Positions 44,445-54,800 of a stretch of 64,000 bases of DNA are shown one piece after another. A model generated the notes under the pieces. The model did not search any database and was not told the origin of the DNA. It saw only the letters and a program-made list of their open reading frames with translations. The position numbers were made by a program, and so were the translations under genes. Source of the DNA: Lentzea atacamensis (GTDB lineage Bacteria > Actinomycetota > Actinomycetes > Mycobacteriales > Pseudonocardiaceae); contig NZ_QLTT01000003.1 of the NCBI RefSeq assembly GCF_003269295.1, positions 186,001 to 250,000 on the forward strand. Direction: 5' to 3'. Within the stretch, counting starts at the first letter, position 1. Every line of letters begins with the position of its first letter.

Positions 44445-45095
44445 TTGCGGATACCGAGCAGGCGCGTGCTCGCGGACGACGTCTACGAGCAGATCCGTGC
44501 GCTGATCATGAGCGACGGCATCGCGCCGGGGGCCCGCGTCAACATCGACGAGGTCGCCCGCCAGCTCGACGTGTCCCCGACCCCGGTCCGCGAGGCGCTG
44601 GCCCGCCTCGAGTCCGAAGAGCTGGTCAGCAGGCTCCCGTTGCGCGGCTACCGCGTGACGGAACTGCTGAACCGCAAGCAGGTCGACGACCTCTACGCCC
44701 TGCGCCTGCTGCTGGAACCGCCCTCCGCGGCGCTGGCAGCAGGCCGCATGACGCCCGAGAACGTCGCGCTGATCCAGGAAGAACTGGCCACCTGCCCGGC
44801 CGCGCCCGCCGACGACGCCTATGACGACTACAAAAACCTCACCGCCCACGATCAGAGGCTGCACGAGCTCATTCTGCGGATCGCGGGCAATGACGCGGTG
44901 TTGCAGGCCTTTGCCAAGACGCACTGCCATCTGCACCTGTTCCGGTTGAACTTCCAGCAGCCGTTCGGGGTGCAGACCATCACCGAGCACCGCGCGATCG
45001 TGGACGCGCTCGTCGCGGGGGATGCGGTGGGGGCCAGCGACGCCATGACCGTCCACCTGGAGGTGGCGCGGGCTCGTTTGCTGGACCGGATGTAG
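44445..45095 (+). CDS. GntR-family (FCD/FadR-type) regulator of the carbohydrate operon
   Basis: A 216-residue regulator. The winged helix is VNIDEVARQLDVSPTPVREA with LARLESEELV, and the C-terminal all-helical FCD domain has the metal/ligand pattern AHDQRLHELI, CHLHLFR and TEHRAIVDAL. Such proteins usually bind an acid sugar or related metabolite, which fits the dehydratase at the head of the operon. TTG at 44445 is preferred because GGAGGA ends 6 bases before it; GTG at 44439 or 44442 would be too close. Likely repressor acting at the ATCCTATAGGAT site (35099-35110). Last gene of the operon. Confidence 0.88.
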   Translation: MRIPSRRVLADDVYEQIRALIMSDGIAPGARVNIDEVARQLDVSPTPVREALARLESEELVSRLPLRGYRVTELLNRKQVDDLYALRLLLEPPSAALAAGRMTPENVALIQEELATCPAAPADDAYDDYKNLTAHDQRLHELILRIAGNDAVLQAFAKTHCHLHLFRLNFQQPFGVQTITEHRAIVDALVAGDAVGASDAMTVHLEVARARLLDRM

Positions 45096-45225
45096 GCCTG
45101 TTCTTTCAACCGCGATGGCGAACCAATCGCAAAGGCGAAGCCGAGCCGGACAGGGCAATGCCACACCGTCCAACCGGCAATTCCCGCACCCGGACGTCCT
45201 ACGTGCCCACGTACGCAGGCGATTG

Positions 45226-45333
45226 GGCTTGACTTTGGGTGCGAGGTGCCGATCGTGCTCGATCGGCCGGGCGCTTCACATGCCCGGCTTTTTCAGGCCG
45301 ATGAGCGCCTCGCAAGGGCCCCGAAGTCAAGCC
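45226..45333. repeat. 108-bp foldable inverted-repeat element (MITE-like or structured RNA)
   Basis: GGCTTGACTTTGGG (45226-45239) pairs with CCCGAAGTCAAGCC (45320-45333) with one G-T wobble, and TGCGAGG (45240-45246) pairs with CCTCGCA (45308-45314). Inside lie two more hairpins, GCCGATCG/CGATCGGC (45248-45267) and the terminator stem at 45266-45288. CGAT occurs close to both ends, but not as a clean target duplication. No protein-like frame. Confidence 0.55.
45266..45293 (+). terminator. Rho-independent terminator after the carbohydrate operon
   Basis: GCCGGGC and GCCCGGC form a 7-bp GC stem with a 9-base loop, followed by TTTTT at 45289-45293. It lies 170 bases after the GntR stop, inside the larger inverted repeat. 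From 45334 to 45674 there is no convincing gene; two direct repeats of CCAGTCGAACGGC occur near 45498 and 45530. Confidence 0.7.
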
Positions 45334-45674
45334 TCGATCGCTATCGTCGCGAAGCGGCGATGAAGTGACCCGGCTCGTCAAGGCCCATGCAACCATCTGC
45401 GCAAGGTGACCACCCGCACTGCAAGCGACCACTCCGCTGAAACCGGTGCCCACCACAGCAACGGCGCCAGCCTCCGTCACGCAGCTGGATCCTCGACCCC
45501 AGTCGAACGGCGAAGCCGGCCACTGTCGAATCCAGTCGAACGGCACAACCCCCGATCGGCCCGTCCCGACGCCTCCCGCGACCTCCCGCAGCCCCGTCTC
45601 CCGACGATGAAACAGCCGACCCGCAACGCCCGGAAAATGCCACTTGATCAGCGAGAACTCCAAGCGCCACAACC

Positions 45675-45688
45675 TTAAATGCATTTAA
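45675..45688. promoter_or_regulatory. AT-only-arm palindrome TTAAATGCATTTAA
   Basis: A perfect 14-bp palindrome, striking in this GC-rich context. It lies 92 bases before the DPBB protein start, a plausible operator or promoter element. The regulator is unknown. Confidence 0.5.
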
Positions 45689-45780
45689 AAGCGAACGTGG
45701 TCTAGTCCGATTTGAACCCCGTCCGTGACCTCCCCGTAGTCATCGGTACAACACCGATCGACCCCCCCGAGGAGAATCGA

Positions 45781-46638
45781 ATGGGCGCTCGACACCGCAA
45801 GCCCGCCATGATCGGCGCGGGCGCCATGCTCGCGGTCGCTGCTGTCGCCGGTGGCATGTTCGCCTTCAGCGGCACCGACTCGAACGCGGCTGAGGACTGC
45901 GGCGGACTTGACCAGGCCCTGCAGAACAACCTGAACTTCATCGCCGGGCAGCAGGCGAACCCCGACGCTCAGTCGGACGCTCGCATCGCCAACCGGCAGG
46001 CGGTCGTGAACCTGATCAACCAGCGTCGCGCGGCGGCCGGCTGTGGCAACCAGGTCGAGGCGCAGAAGCCCCAGCAGGGGCAGGCTGCCACGTCTGGCGA
46101 GGACTGCGGTGGGCTGGACAAGGCGTTGCAGAACAACCTGAACTTCATCGCGGGGCAGAAGGCCAGCCCGGACGCGCAGTCCGAGGCGCGCATCGAGAAC
46201 CGGCAGGCCGTGGTCGACCTCATCCAGCAGCGGCGCAAGGCGGCGGGCTGCGAGGGTGACGGTGGCGCGGGCAACGCCGGACAGGGCAACAACGCCGGCA
46301 ACAACAACCAAGGCAACAACAACGCCGGCAACAACCAGGGCCAGGCAACGGCCCAGCCCGCCCCGGAGCAGCAGAACGGCGGCGCGTCCGGCCAGCAGGT
46401 CTGCAACGGTTCGACCGTGACGCTGTCCGGCGAGGGTGGCGCGCCCGCCGCGTCGAGTGGCGAGTTCCCGATCGGCACCACGCTGAAGGTCACCAACCTG
46501 GACAACAACAAGTCCACCACCGTCAAGGTGGCGTCGGTGTCCGGCAGCTGTGCGTTGCTGAACAACGCGGCCTTCGAACAGGTTCGCGAGCCCGGCAAGT
46601 TCCTGATCCGCCGTGCGCGGATCGAGAAGATCGGCTGA
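45781..46638 (+). CDS. Secreted protein with duplicated Cys-bounded domain and C-terminal DPBB domain
   Basis: A 285-residue protein. A hydrophobic signal/anchor (10-30) is followed by two copies of a 51-residue helical unit at 38-88 and 107-157. Each starts EDCGGLD.ALQNNLNFIAGQ and ends with AAGC, so Cys40/88 and Cys109/157 may pair. Then comes an Asn/Gly-rich linker (about 160-200) and a C-terminal double-psi beta-barrel of the RlpA/expansin type (about 205-285). The helical unit's role is unknown. GAGGAG lies 6 bases before the ATG. Probably a cell-wall-associated protein. Confidence 0.8.
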   Translation: MGARHRKPAMIGAGAMLAVAAVAGGMFAFSGTDSNAAEDCGGLDQALQNNLNFIAGQQANPDAQSDARIANRQAVVNLINQRRAAAGCGNQVEAQKPQQGQAATSGEDCGGLDKALQNNLNFIAGQKASPDAQSEARIENRQAVVDLIQQRRKAAGCEGDGGAGNAGQGNNAGNNNQGNNNAGNNQGQATAQPAPEQQNGGASGQQVCNGSTVTLSGEGGAPAASSGEFPIGTTLKVTNLDNNKSTTVKVASVSGSCALLNNAAFEQVREPGKFLIRRARIEKIG

Positions 46639-46786
46639 CGACTGTCCACAACGGACGGGCGTGCCCTGGCGCGGGGTGTGCCCGTCCGTTGTGCTGTGCG
46701 GCGGTGTCCGGTCAGCGGTGTCTGGTCAGCGGCGCGCTCAGATGAGATCTTGGTCTTCCCGGCCCGACGGGGAGGAGCGAGGCCAA

Positions 46787-48001
46787 GTGACCGAGAATGC
46801 GACGCCGGCGGCGCCGTCGGTCTTTCGAAACGTGGCTTTCCTGCGGCTGTGGACGGGTACGACCGCGTCGGGGCTCGCGATGTGGGCGCTGCCGTTCGTG
46901 CTGGGCCTGGCCGTGCTCGAACGCTCGATCACGGCCGTCGAGCTGGGGGTTGTGCTGGCCACCAGAACGGCGGGGTTCCTCGCCGCGGTGCCCGTCGCCG
47001 GGGTGCTGGCCGACCGGCATTCACGCCGGGGCGTGGTCTTCTGGTCCTGTGTGACGGCGGCGGTCGCGACACCCGTCATCGCGGTGGGCATGGGGAGGTC
47101 GCTGCTGCTGATGGCTGTCGCCGCGACGATCGTCGGAGCGGGGCAGGGTGCGTGCCGGCCCGCGTTCCAGGCGCTCGTGGCGGAGGTGGTGCCGGAGTCC
47201 GGGCGGCAGCAGGCCAACGCGGCGATCACGCTGGCCGTGCGAGTGATGTCGTTGGTCGCGCCGAGCATGACCGCGCTCGCGTCACTGCTCGTGGACGCAC
47301 GCGCGCTGCTGGCGCTGACCGGGGTGGTGTGGCTGTGCGCCGCGCTCGTGCCACCCGCCGGGACGGCCGGACCGGCGCCGGTCAGCACTCGGGCGGGCTT
47401 TGTCGCCGACTTCGCCGAGGGCATCAGGGAGGCTCGCCGCCATCCGTGGTTTCTCGCCGGCCTGGGCGCGCTGACCGTCGTGATCGCCACCGGCTATTCC
47501 GCGTCGGCCGTCCTGCTGCCGGTGGTGAGCAGGGACCGTTACGGCGCGGAGGCGGTGCTGGCGGCCGCCACGACCGCGTACACCATCGGCGCTCTCGCGG
47601 GTGCGGCGCTGATCGCCCGCTGGCGGCCACGTGCGGCGGGATGGGTCGCGCTGGCCGGACTCGGCTGCTACGGCCTCATACCGCTGTGTCTGCTGCTACC
47701 GGTGCACCCGTTCGTCCTGATCGCCGCGTACGCCGTCACGGGGATCGGCATCGAGCTTTTCAACGTGCCCTGGTTCACTGCGACGCAGCGCGAGGTCGAA
47801 CCCGGCAAGCTCGCCCGTGTGTCCTCTTTGGACTTCCTGCTGTCGTACGGGCTGGCGCCGGTCGGACTGGCCTTCATCGCGCCCGCGGTCGACCAGTTCG
47901 GGGTGAGCGCCGTGCTCGGTGGCTGTGCGGTGATCTGCTTCGCCGCTCCCGCGGCCGCCGCGCTGGTCCCGTCGTCGCGGGGGTTCCGCGCCAGGGCGTG
48001 A
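46787..48001 (+). CDS. MFS transporter
   Basis: A 404-residue major facilitator protein with about 12 membrane segments. The loop between helices 2 and 3 has the MFS signature GVLADRHSRRG. The N-terminal VFRNVAFLRLWTG opening is typical of drug-export type (MFS_3/enterobactin-exporter-like) members. GTG at 46787 was chosen for GGAGGAG 6-8 bases upstream; the open frame reaches further back but overlaps nothing useful. Monocistronic and convergent with the XRE gene 2 bases away. Substrate unknown. Confidence 0.87.
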   Translation: MTENATPAAPSVFRNVAFLRLWTGTTASGLAMWALPFVLGLAVLERSITAVELGVVLATRTAGFLAAVPVAGVLADRHSRRGVVFWSCVTAAVATPVIAVGMGRSLLLMAVAATIVGAGQGACRPAFQALVAEVVPESGRQQANAAITLAVRVMSLVAPSMTALASLLVDARALLALTGVVWLCAALVPPAGTAGPAPVSTRAGFVADFAEGIREARRHPWFLAGLGALTVVIATGYSASAVLLPVVSRDRYGAEAVLAAATTAYTIGALAGAALIARWRPRAAGWVALAGLGCYGLIPLCLLLPVHPFVLIAAYAVTGIGIELFNVPWFTATQREVEPGKLARVSSLDFLLSYGLAPVGLAFIAPAVDQFGVSAVLGGCAVICFAAPAAAALVPSSRGFRARA

Positions 48002-48003
48002 CC

Positions 48004-48864
48004 TCACCAGTCCCAGCGGAACCCGCGCACTCCCGGCTGCACGTCGAGGGAGACGTCCAGCAGCGTCCGGCTCGGTTCCACCTGCGAGTTGTCGGCGAGC
48101 TGCACGACTGAGGCCGGCGCCGCCCCCTCGAAGGTCAGCTCCAGCACGTACTCCCGCGTGGGCAGCCGGAACGCGCGCTCGTAGCTGAAGGCGAGCGGGG
48201 AGAGCTCCTCGTCCTGGTTGACGAGCTCGTGCTCGATCACGATGCTCTCACCCTTGCGCAGCACCCGGTCGAACATCAGTTCGGCGACCAGGAAACCCCG
48301 GTCCTCGTCCTGCACCAGCCGCCCGATCTCGCAGTTCTTCAGGGCGCGCAGCTCGGGCAACGGCCGGCCGTACTCGTCGCTGTTCATGATCACGACCCAG
48401 CGGTCCGGCCCGTTCATCGACGCCGACAGCACCTGCCGCGACCGGAAGGAACGCTCGGTCCGGTCCGCCCCGACGGTCACGAAGTCCTGCTGGCTGACCC
48501 GGATCAGCTGGTCGTCCCACCGCGTCTCCACGTCGAGCAGCGCGTGCTCGACGTGGGACGGGTCCGGCCAGAACGCCGACATCGGCGCCGGAGCCTTGCG
48601 CAGCCACCGGCCACGCGGCCTGGGCGGCCCGAGGAGCTCGGAGAGGTGCCCGGGAGGCACCTGCAGGATGTGTTCCAAGTGGACGACGGCCTGCAGCGAC
48701 TTCATGCGCTCCGGCCGGCTGCGGCCCGTCTGCCAGTAGCTCAGCGTCGTCATCGAGACCGACACGCCGTGCTGCGCCAGGTGTTCGCGCAGGCGCTCCA
48801 GGCCGAGACCGCGATTCGTGATCGCCGTCCGGAGCGCCTCCGCGAACTCTTCCACGCAGGTCAC
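48004..48864 (-). CDS. XRE-type regulator coupled to the giant protein gene
   Basis: A 286-residue protein. Residues 1-80 form a lambda-repressor-like helix-turn-helix (SVSMTTLSYWQTGRSRPER). The remaining 200 residues are beta-rich and unrecognised; they contain EIGRLVQDEDRGFLVAELMF and end RGFRWDW. The GTG at 48864 lies one base after the stop codon of the giant gene, without its own ribosome binding site, so translation is probably coupled; GTG at 48855 is an alternative. It occupies the position where toxin operons usually place an immunity gene, but the HTH suggests regulation. Confidence 0.78.
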   Translation of the reverse strand: MTCVEEFAEALRTAITNRGLGLERLREHLAQHGVSVSMTTLSYWQTGRSRPERMKSLQAVVHLEHILQVPPGHLSELLGPPRPRGRWLRKAPAPMSAFWPDPSHVEHALLDVETRWDDQLIRVSQQDFVTVGADRTERSFRSRQVLSASMNGPDRWVVIMNSDEYGRPLPELRALKNCEIGRLVQDEDRGFLVAELMFDRVLRKGESIVIEHELVNQDEELSPLAFSYERAFRLPTREYVLELTFEGAAPASVVQLADNSQVEPSRTLLDVSLDVQPGVRGFRWDW

Positions 48865-48865
48865 G

Positions 48866-51800
48866 CTAATGCATCTGCACGCCGGGCTGTACCCCCTGGC
48901 GCAGCCGGTAGGTGACCTGGCGGCCGTCCATCACCATCTCGACGTCGACGGTCTCCTCGAAGGGCGGACCCATCGGCCGGAGCAGGACCACGTTGCCGTT
49001 GGGCTGGTGGATCCGCACGTTGACGCTCAGCCGGGTCGCGATCAGGTGACCGAGCAGGTCGCGCGCGTTGCCGGCGCCGGTGTTCTCGGCCGGGTCCGCC
49101 TGCATGTGCCAGTTGATGTTCTCCACCAGCGCGCCGTACAGATGGCCCTGGTGCATCGGCCGGTTGATGGTGAAGTCGGCCACGGCCCTGCTCACCGCCT
49201 GGTGGGTGGCGGCCAGGCTCACCACCTGCTGGCGCAGCGTCGCCGGATCCACGTCCCTGGCCTGCCCGATCGCGGCGTAGAGACCGTTGGGGGAGGTCGG
49301 CGGGGTGGGCTGGCGGACCAGCACGTCCTCGTTGAGGTACCGCAGCTGCTGCTGGGTGGACGGCGCGGGCATCGCCGCCGGCACGGCCGGGCTGGTCACC
49401 GGTGCGCCGAGCGGGGTCTGCATCGTCCTCGGCGGGCTCCACGTGTTCGTGGTCTGCCCGTTGGCCGGTGGCAGGGTGCTCGCCGGGGCAGCGGACGGCA
49501 CCACCACGTCCTCGTCGACCACGCCGTTGTCCTGCAACGTGGTCTTGGGCTCGGCACCCGTGGCCGCGCCGAGCGCGGTCCTGTTGTTGCTGACGGCCTT
49601 GCTGATCGTCTCCGACATCCGGTGCGCCCAGCCGTCGAACGCGGTCCGGCTCTCCGGCGTGCCGAGGTCGCCGAACTGTTGCAGCTGAGCGCTTTCGATG
49701 ATCGGGCGGCCGAACTCGCGGTTGAACGACCGCGCGACCGCCTCGGCACCGTGCCGCTGGATCATCGTGGCGATGTCGTCGGCCCTGGTGCCGAGCACGA
49801 CCGACGCCCGGAGCAGGTCCAGGCCCGCCTCGTGGTCGAGGTAGGTGCCGGGGTTGGTCCGCAGCGCGGTCTCCACGTCCCTGGCGAGCGGCGAGGCGTT
49901 CTGCATCGCGTCCGCCGTCAACGCCTTGAGGTGGCTGTCGATCACCACGTCGGGCACGCTCCTGGGCGCCCGCCTCTCGGTGGCAGCCGCGTCGTTGCCG
50001 GAGGCGCTCGCTGCGTCGGGAGGCGGCGGCGCGCTCCTGGTGGACTCCGTTTCGACCCGCGGGTTGTTGTACTCGGCGATCTTCTGGTCGACGACCGCCT
50101 TCTTGTCCCACCACTGCTTCTGCTTGTCGTCAGCGGCACGGCGGGCGTCGTCGAGCTTGGTCTCCGCTTCCTCGATCCGCGCTTCGTGCGCCGCGCGGTC
50201 CGCGTTCAGCCGTGCGACTTCCCGCTCGTGACGGGTCTCCGCCGCCGTGCGGGCCGCGTCGGCCTGAGCGACGATCTCCTGCTGCGCCGCGAGGTCCGCA
50301 CTCCTGGTCTCCGCCTCGCCGCGCTGCACGACCAGTTCGGCCTCAGCGTCCGCGAGCTGTCGCTGCGCCTCCTGCAACGCCGTCCGGGCGGCACCTGCCT
50401 CCGCCTCGGCCGTCCGCACCGCGGCTTCCGCGTCAGCGTGCGCCAGACGGGCGGCGTCGACCTGCTCGCGCAGGCCGGCGGCGTCGGGTGTGCGAGCCAG
50501 CTGGTCCTCCAGTGACCGCAGCGACTCCGCCTCGGCGTCGCGATCGGCCTTGGCGCCGTCCACTTCGTACTGCGTGCTCAGCGCCACGGCACCGAGACCG
50601 TCGACCCGGGGCTTCAGCTCGGCGACGGTGTCGAGCGTGCGAACCGCCTCGCGGCTCGCGGTCTCCGCCCACGCCTGCAGCGGTGGCAGCTTGGCCTGCT
50701 CGTCCAGGTGCCGCTCGATCGCCGCGTTGTAGTCGATCTGGACCTGCGTGAACTCCGAGTCGTTCCTGGCGAGCTTCGCCGCGGCCTCGTTGATCACCCG
50801 CTGGGCGTCGTGCCGGGCGGTGTCGACCGCGACCTCGGCGGTCCGCCAGTCGTCCGCCGCCTTCTTGACTTCGGCCTGCGCGTCCTTCAGGTCCTGGCCG
50901 AACTCGTGGCCCAGCACCGTCTGCGCGTCCGCGGCCGGCATCCGGACCGCGGCCGAGTTCGGCACGGACAGGTCGACGACGGAGGTCTTGCCGCCGATCG
51001 TGGCGACGACGCGGTACTCGACGCCGAACTGGACCAGGCCGGTCGTGGCCTTCGGCTTGAGGTTGTTCGTCTTGTTGTCGGTGGGACCACCGGAGTTCGA
51101 GGTGGAGTCCTCGGCGGCGTGACGCAGCTCGACACCGCTCACGCCGACGCTGACGTTGTCCTTCGGATCGGTGTTCTGCTTGATGCCCGCGCCACCGGTC
51201 GCGAGCCCGACGGACACGTCCCCGCTCTCGGTCACCTTCGCCTCGCCGCTGGTCGAGGTGACCTGCGACTTCGGGTTCTCCATCGCCACGTTGTCGCTGA
51301 GCGCGCCCAGTGACGGGTCGACCAGCTTCGCGTAGACCTTGACGTCGGCGTCCTGGCCGAACGTCAGGGCGGCCTCGTGCAGGCCCGGCACGGTCAACGG
51401 CCCGGACAGCATCGACGGCAGGTGCGGCTGGAGGTTCTCCGGGCTCAGCGTGGCCAGCAGGCTGTTCAACGAGCCCGTGCCCTTGCCGGTCAGGCCCTTG
51501 CCCGCGCCCGCGTCCTTGAGCGCCCGGATCGTCGCCTCGCGCAGGTCCTTGGCGCCGCGCAGGTTCTCCACCGACGCGCCCGGCAGAAGAGTGGCGGGGC
51601 TGCCGTTCTGCTGCCACTGCGAAGCGGCCTGCGGGCTGCCCTGGTCCGCGGTGCGGGTGTGGATCTCCGTCCAGTACGGCTTCGGGTTCGCCTGTCCGGC
51701 GACCTTCTGGTTGTCCGCGTGCAGCCGGACGGTCATTTCCTGCGGTCCGCTCGGGGCCGTCGCGACGACCTTGTCGCCCTTCTCCACGACGAGCTCGAAC

Positions 51801-54800
51801 TCGATCGGCACGGTGTAGCGCGCCGCCGGTCCGCTCGCGGCGCGGAAGTGGCCGAGCTGGTCGGCCGTGGACGTGGTGACCGAGCTGCTCTTCGACTGCC
51901 CGATGTTCGCCGCCGCGATCACACCCGCGGTGCCGGACACGTTCGGGTTCGCGCTGCCGGGAGCCGCGAGGCCCGGCGCCTTGAGGCCGAGACCCCAGCC
52001 CGTGCCGCGGCCCTGGCCGTCGCTCACCTTGTGCGAGCCGGAGATCGTGGACTCCATCTCGACGCCGTCGTTGACGACCTCCTGGAACTTCGGCGTGTCC
52101 GCCCTGGCCCGCAACGTGACCTGGTAGGAGTCCTTGCCGAACGTGCCGGGCTGGTGCACCAGCAACGGCACGCCGCCGTCCAGCGCGCTGTCGATCATCG
52201 CCTTGACGCTGGCGGGTGAGCTGAAGTCGACCAGGCGCTGCAGGTTGCTCATCGAGTCCTTGAGCACCGAGTCCGGCAGCAGCGGGTCGCCGAACCGCTT
52301 CGCGGTCTTGGCGTTCACATCCTGCGTGAGCTGCGCGACCACGCCGGACAGGTCCGGAGCACTCTCCACAACGGACAGACCCAGTGCGCCGGGCTGGTCC
52401 TTGGCCACCGTCGAGGGCGGCGCCATCTTCGGGAAGTCCGGCTTGGGCACGCTGGGCTGGACGTCGGGCAGCAGACCCATGTCCCGCGCGACGTCCTCGG
52501 TCACGCGCACGAAGACGGACTTCGGCAGGGTGACCGTCGCGCCCTCGGCCTTCGGCGTGCCGCCCTGCAGGAAGTTCCCCGCCCGGCTCTCACCGACCAC
52601 CGTGACGTCCGCGTCGAGCTGCACCAGCACGGTGCGCGCGCCGCCGGGTGTCACGAAGTTGCGGTCGTGGCTACCGCCGACCTCGGTGGACGACGACTTC
52701 GAGTCCGACCACGGCGTGACCTTGCCTGCCACCGCGGCACCGCCGGAACCGCTGGCAGGCGTGGGCTCGCCGGCGGGCGGCGCGGTCACGTTCGGCTTGA
52801 CGGGGACGTTGACGCCACCGGTGATGTCGGCCGAACGGCTGGTGGACGACGACTGGCTCGCCTTGTAACCGCCGGTGTGCGCGTTCTCCGTGCCGGTGTT
52901 GTCCGAAACGGACACGAGCCTCGGGTTGGCCAGCTGGAACGAGACGCCGATCGCGCCGGTGCGGTCGGTGACCCGCCGGTCGTACTTCAGGCCCTGCTCC
53001 TGCATGCCGGTCTCGGTCAGCTTGCGCAGGTTCGCCTTGATGTTCTCAGGGGAGAACATCTTGTCGATCTGGGCGCGCGACGCGGTGCCCGGCACGGTCA
53101 GCGCCGAGTCGCCGCCCGCCGCGCGGTTGAGCGCGTCGACGGCCTGGTCGCGCAGCGCCGTCGTGTTCGCCACTGCCTCCACGTGCAGGAAGTCCGGCGA
53201 CTTCTCCTTCGGCCTGGTGGTCAGCAGCTGCTGGACCGTCGGCGCGTTCCTGAGCACCTTGGGCTCCGGGTCACCGGGCTTGAACCCGTTGCCGGGGTTG
53301 GTGTCCAAAGTGGAGCTGTCGGACACCCAGAGGTTGACCCCGCCCTTGATCGGCTTGAGGCCGCCGTCCCCGGTCTTGGCGACGGTGCTCTGCTCGGGCG
53401 AGTGGAATCCCGGCGCGCCGGGCACGATTCGCCGCACCCACGCCCGAGGCCGGGTGAACGTGGTGATCTCGACCTCGAACTCCACGTCGCCCCGGAACAC
53501 CTGGGCGTTCGGGCTGCCGACGTTGAGCGAGGTGCTGTTGACCGTCGGGCCGGCCGAGGTCTTGTCGGTCCACGAGTGGTTGTACTTCACGCCGAACTGG
53601 GGCGTCGGGGTGAGCGAGGCGACGCTGGTCTTGGCCGGGATCGTCACCTTGCCCTCGACGCCGCCGCTCCAGCCCTTGGTGGTCGCGGTCGAGCTGTCGA
53701 GCTTCGGGCCGGTCGACGACGACTCGCGGACGTTGCGCGCGTCGGCCTGGCCGAGGTGCACCGGGTCCGACACCTTCGCCTTGACCGTGATGTTGACGTA
53801 GGTGTTGCTGGTCTTGCCGCTGTTCTTCAGCTGCACCTGGACGCCGGGGCCCATCAGGCTGTCCATGTTGGCCTTCAGCGCCGCGGGCGAGAGCTGTGAG
53901 GTCAGCCTGCGCTGGTTCGCGAGCTGTTCGGCGACGTCGCCGAAGCTCTGGCCCTTGCTGCTGCGCGGGTTCGCGTCCGGGTTGTTCCAGTTGGGCAGGA
54001 ACCTGCCGAAGCCGGGCAGGTCACGCAACGCGCCCTCGACCTGGCTCTGCACCTCGGAAGCCACCTCGAACTCGCCGACCTTGGCGTTGCCCGCGGCGAG
54101 CGCGTCGCCGAGGTAGGGCGGAGGGAACTTCTTGCCCTTGTTGGACTCGTCGACGATGTTGTTCCTGGTGCCGTCCGGTGTCGGCAGGCCCAGCGCACCT
54201 GCCTCCGGCAGCCCGAGCCGCAGGTACGTGGTGACCGGGATCTTGACGTCGGCACCGCTGGGCGTGCGGACCTCGACCTCGGCCGTGACCTTGTACAGAC
54301 CGGTGTCGCCCTTGAGCTGGATGCCGGTGCGGTGGCTGGTGTTGGTGCCCGCGTTGACGTTCTCGGCGACTCGCGCGGAGTAGCCGAGCGTGGCGCCGAC
54401 CTGGCCGCCGACCGCGTTGGGCACACCGATGTTGCCGCCGAACCCGGCGGTGACGTCGCCACCGGACTTGGTCGTCGAGGACACACCGCTGCTGTGCGAC
54501 GCGACCTCGTGCAGCCGCAGCTGTCCGGTGTCGAGCGTGCCGACCAGTTCCGCGGTCTGCAGCTTGGCCGTCATCTGCACCGCCGCGCCCTTGCTCGCGT
54601 GCGGGCTGATCAGGTCCGGCGAGGTCACGTAGGCGCCGCCGAGCATCGCGCCGAGGTTGTTGCGGATCTCGGTGGGGCTCAGGAAGTTCTGCAGCGCCTC
54701 CCGGCCGGGCGAGCCGACCTTGGTGATCGACGGGTGCAGCTTCGCCGCGACGTCGGCGAACGCCTTCTGCTGGTTGCCGACCGACACCGCCTCCGGTGCG

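Noticed and set aside
45115-45684. Short open frames on both strands downstream of the GntR gene
   Set aside because: They cross the foldable inverted repeat and terminator, lack ribosome binding sites and have Arg/Ser-rich composition.
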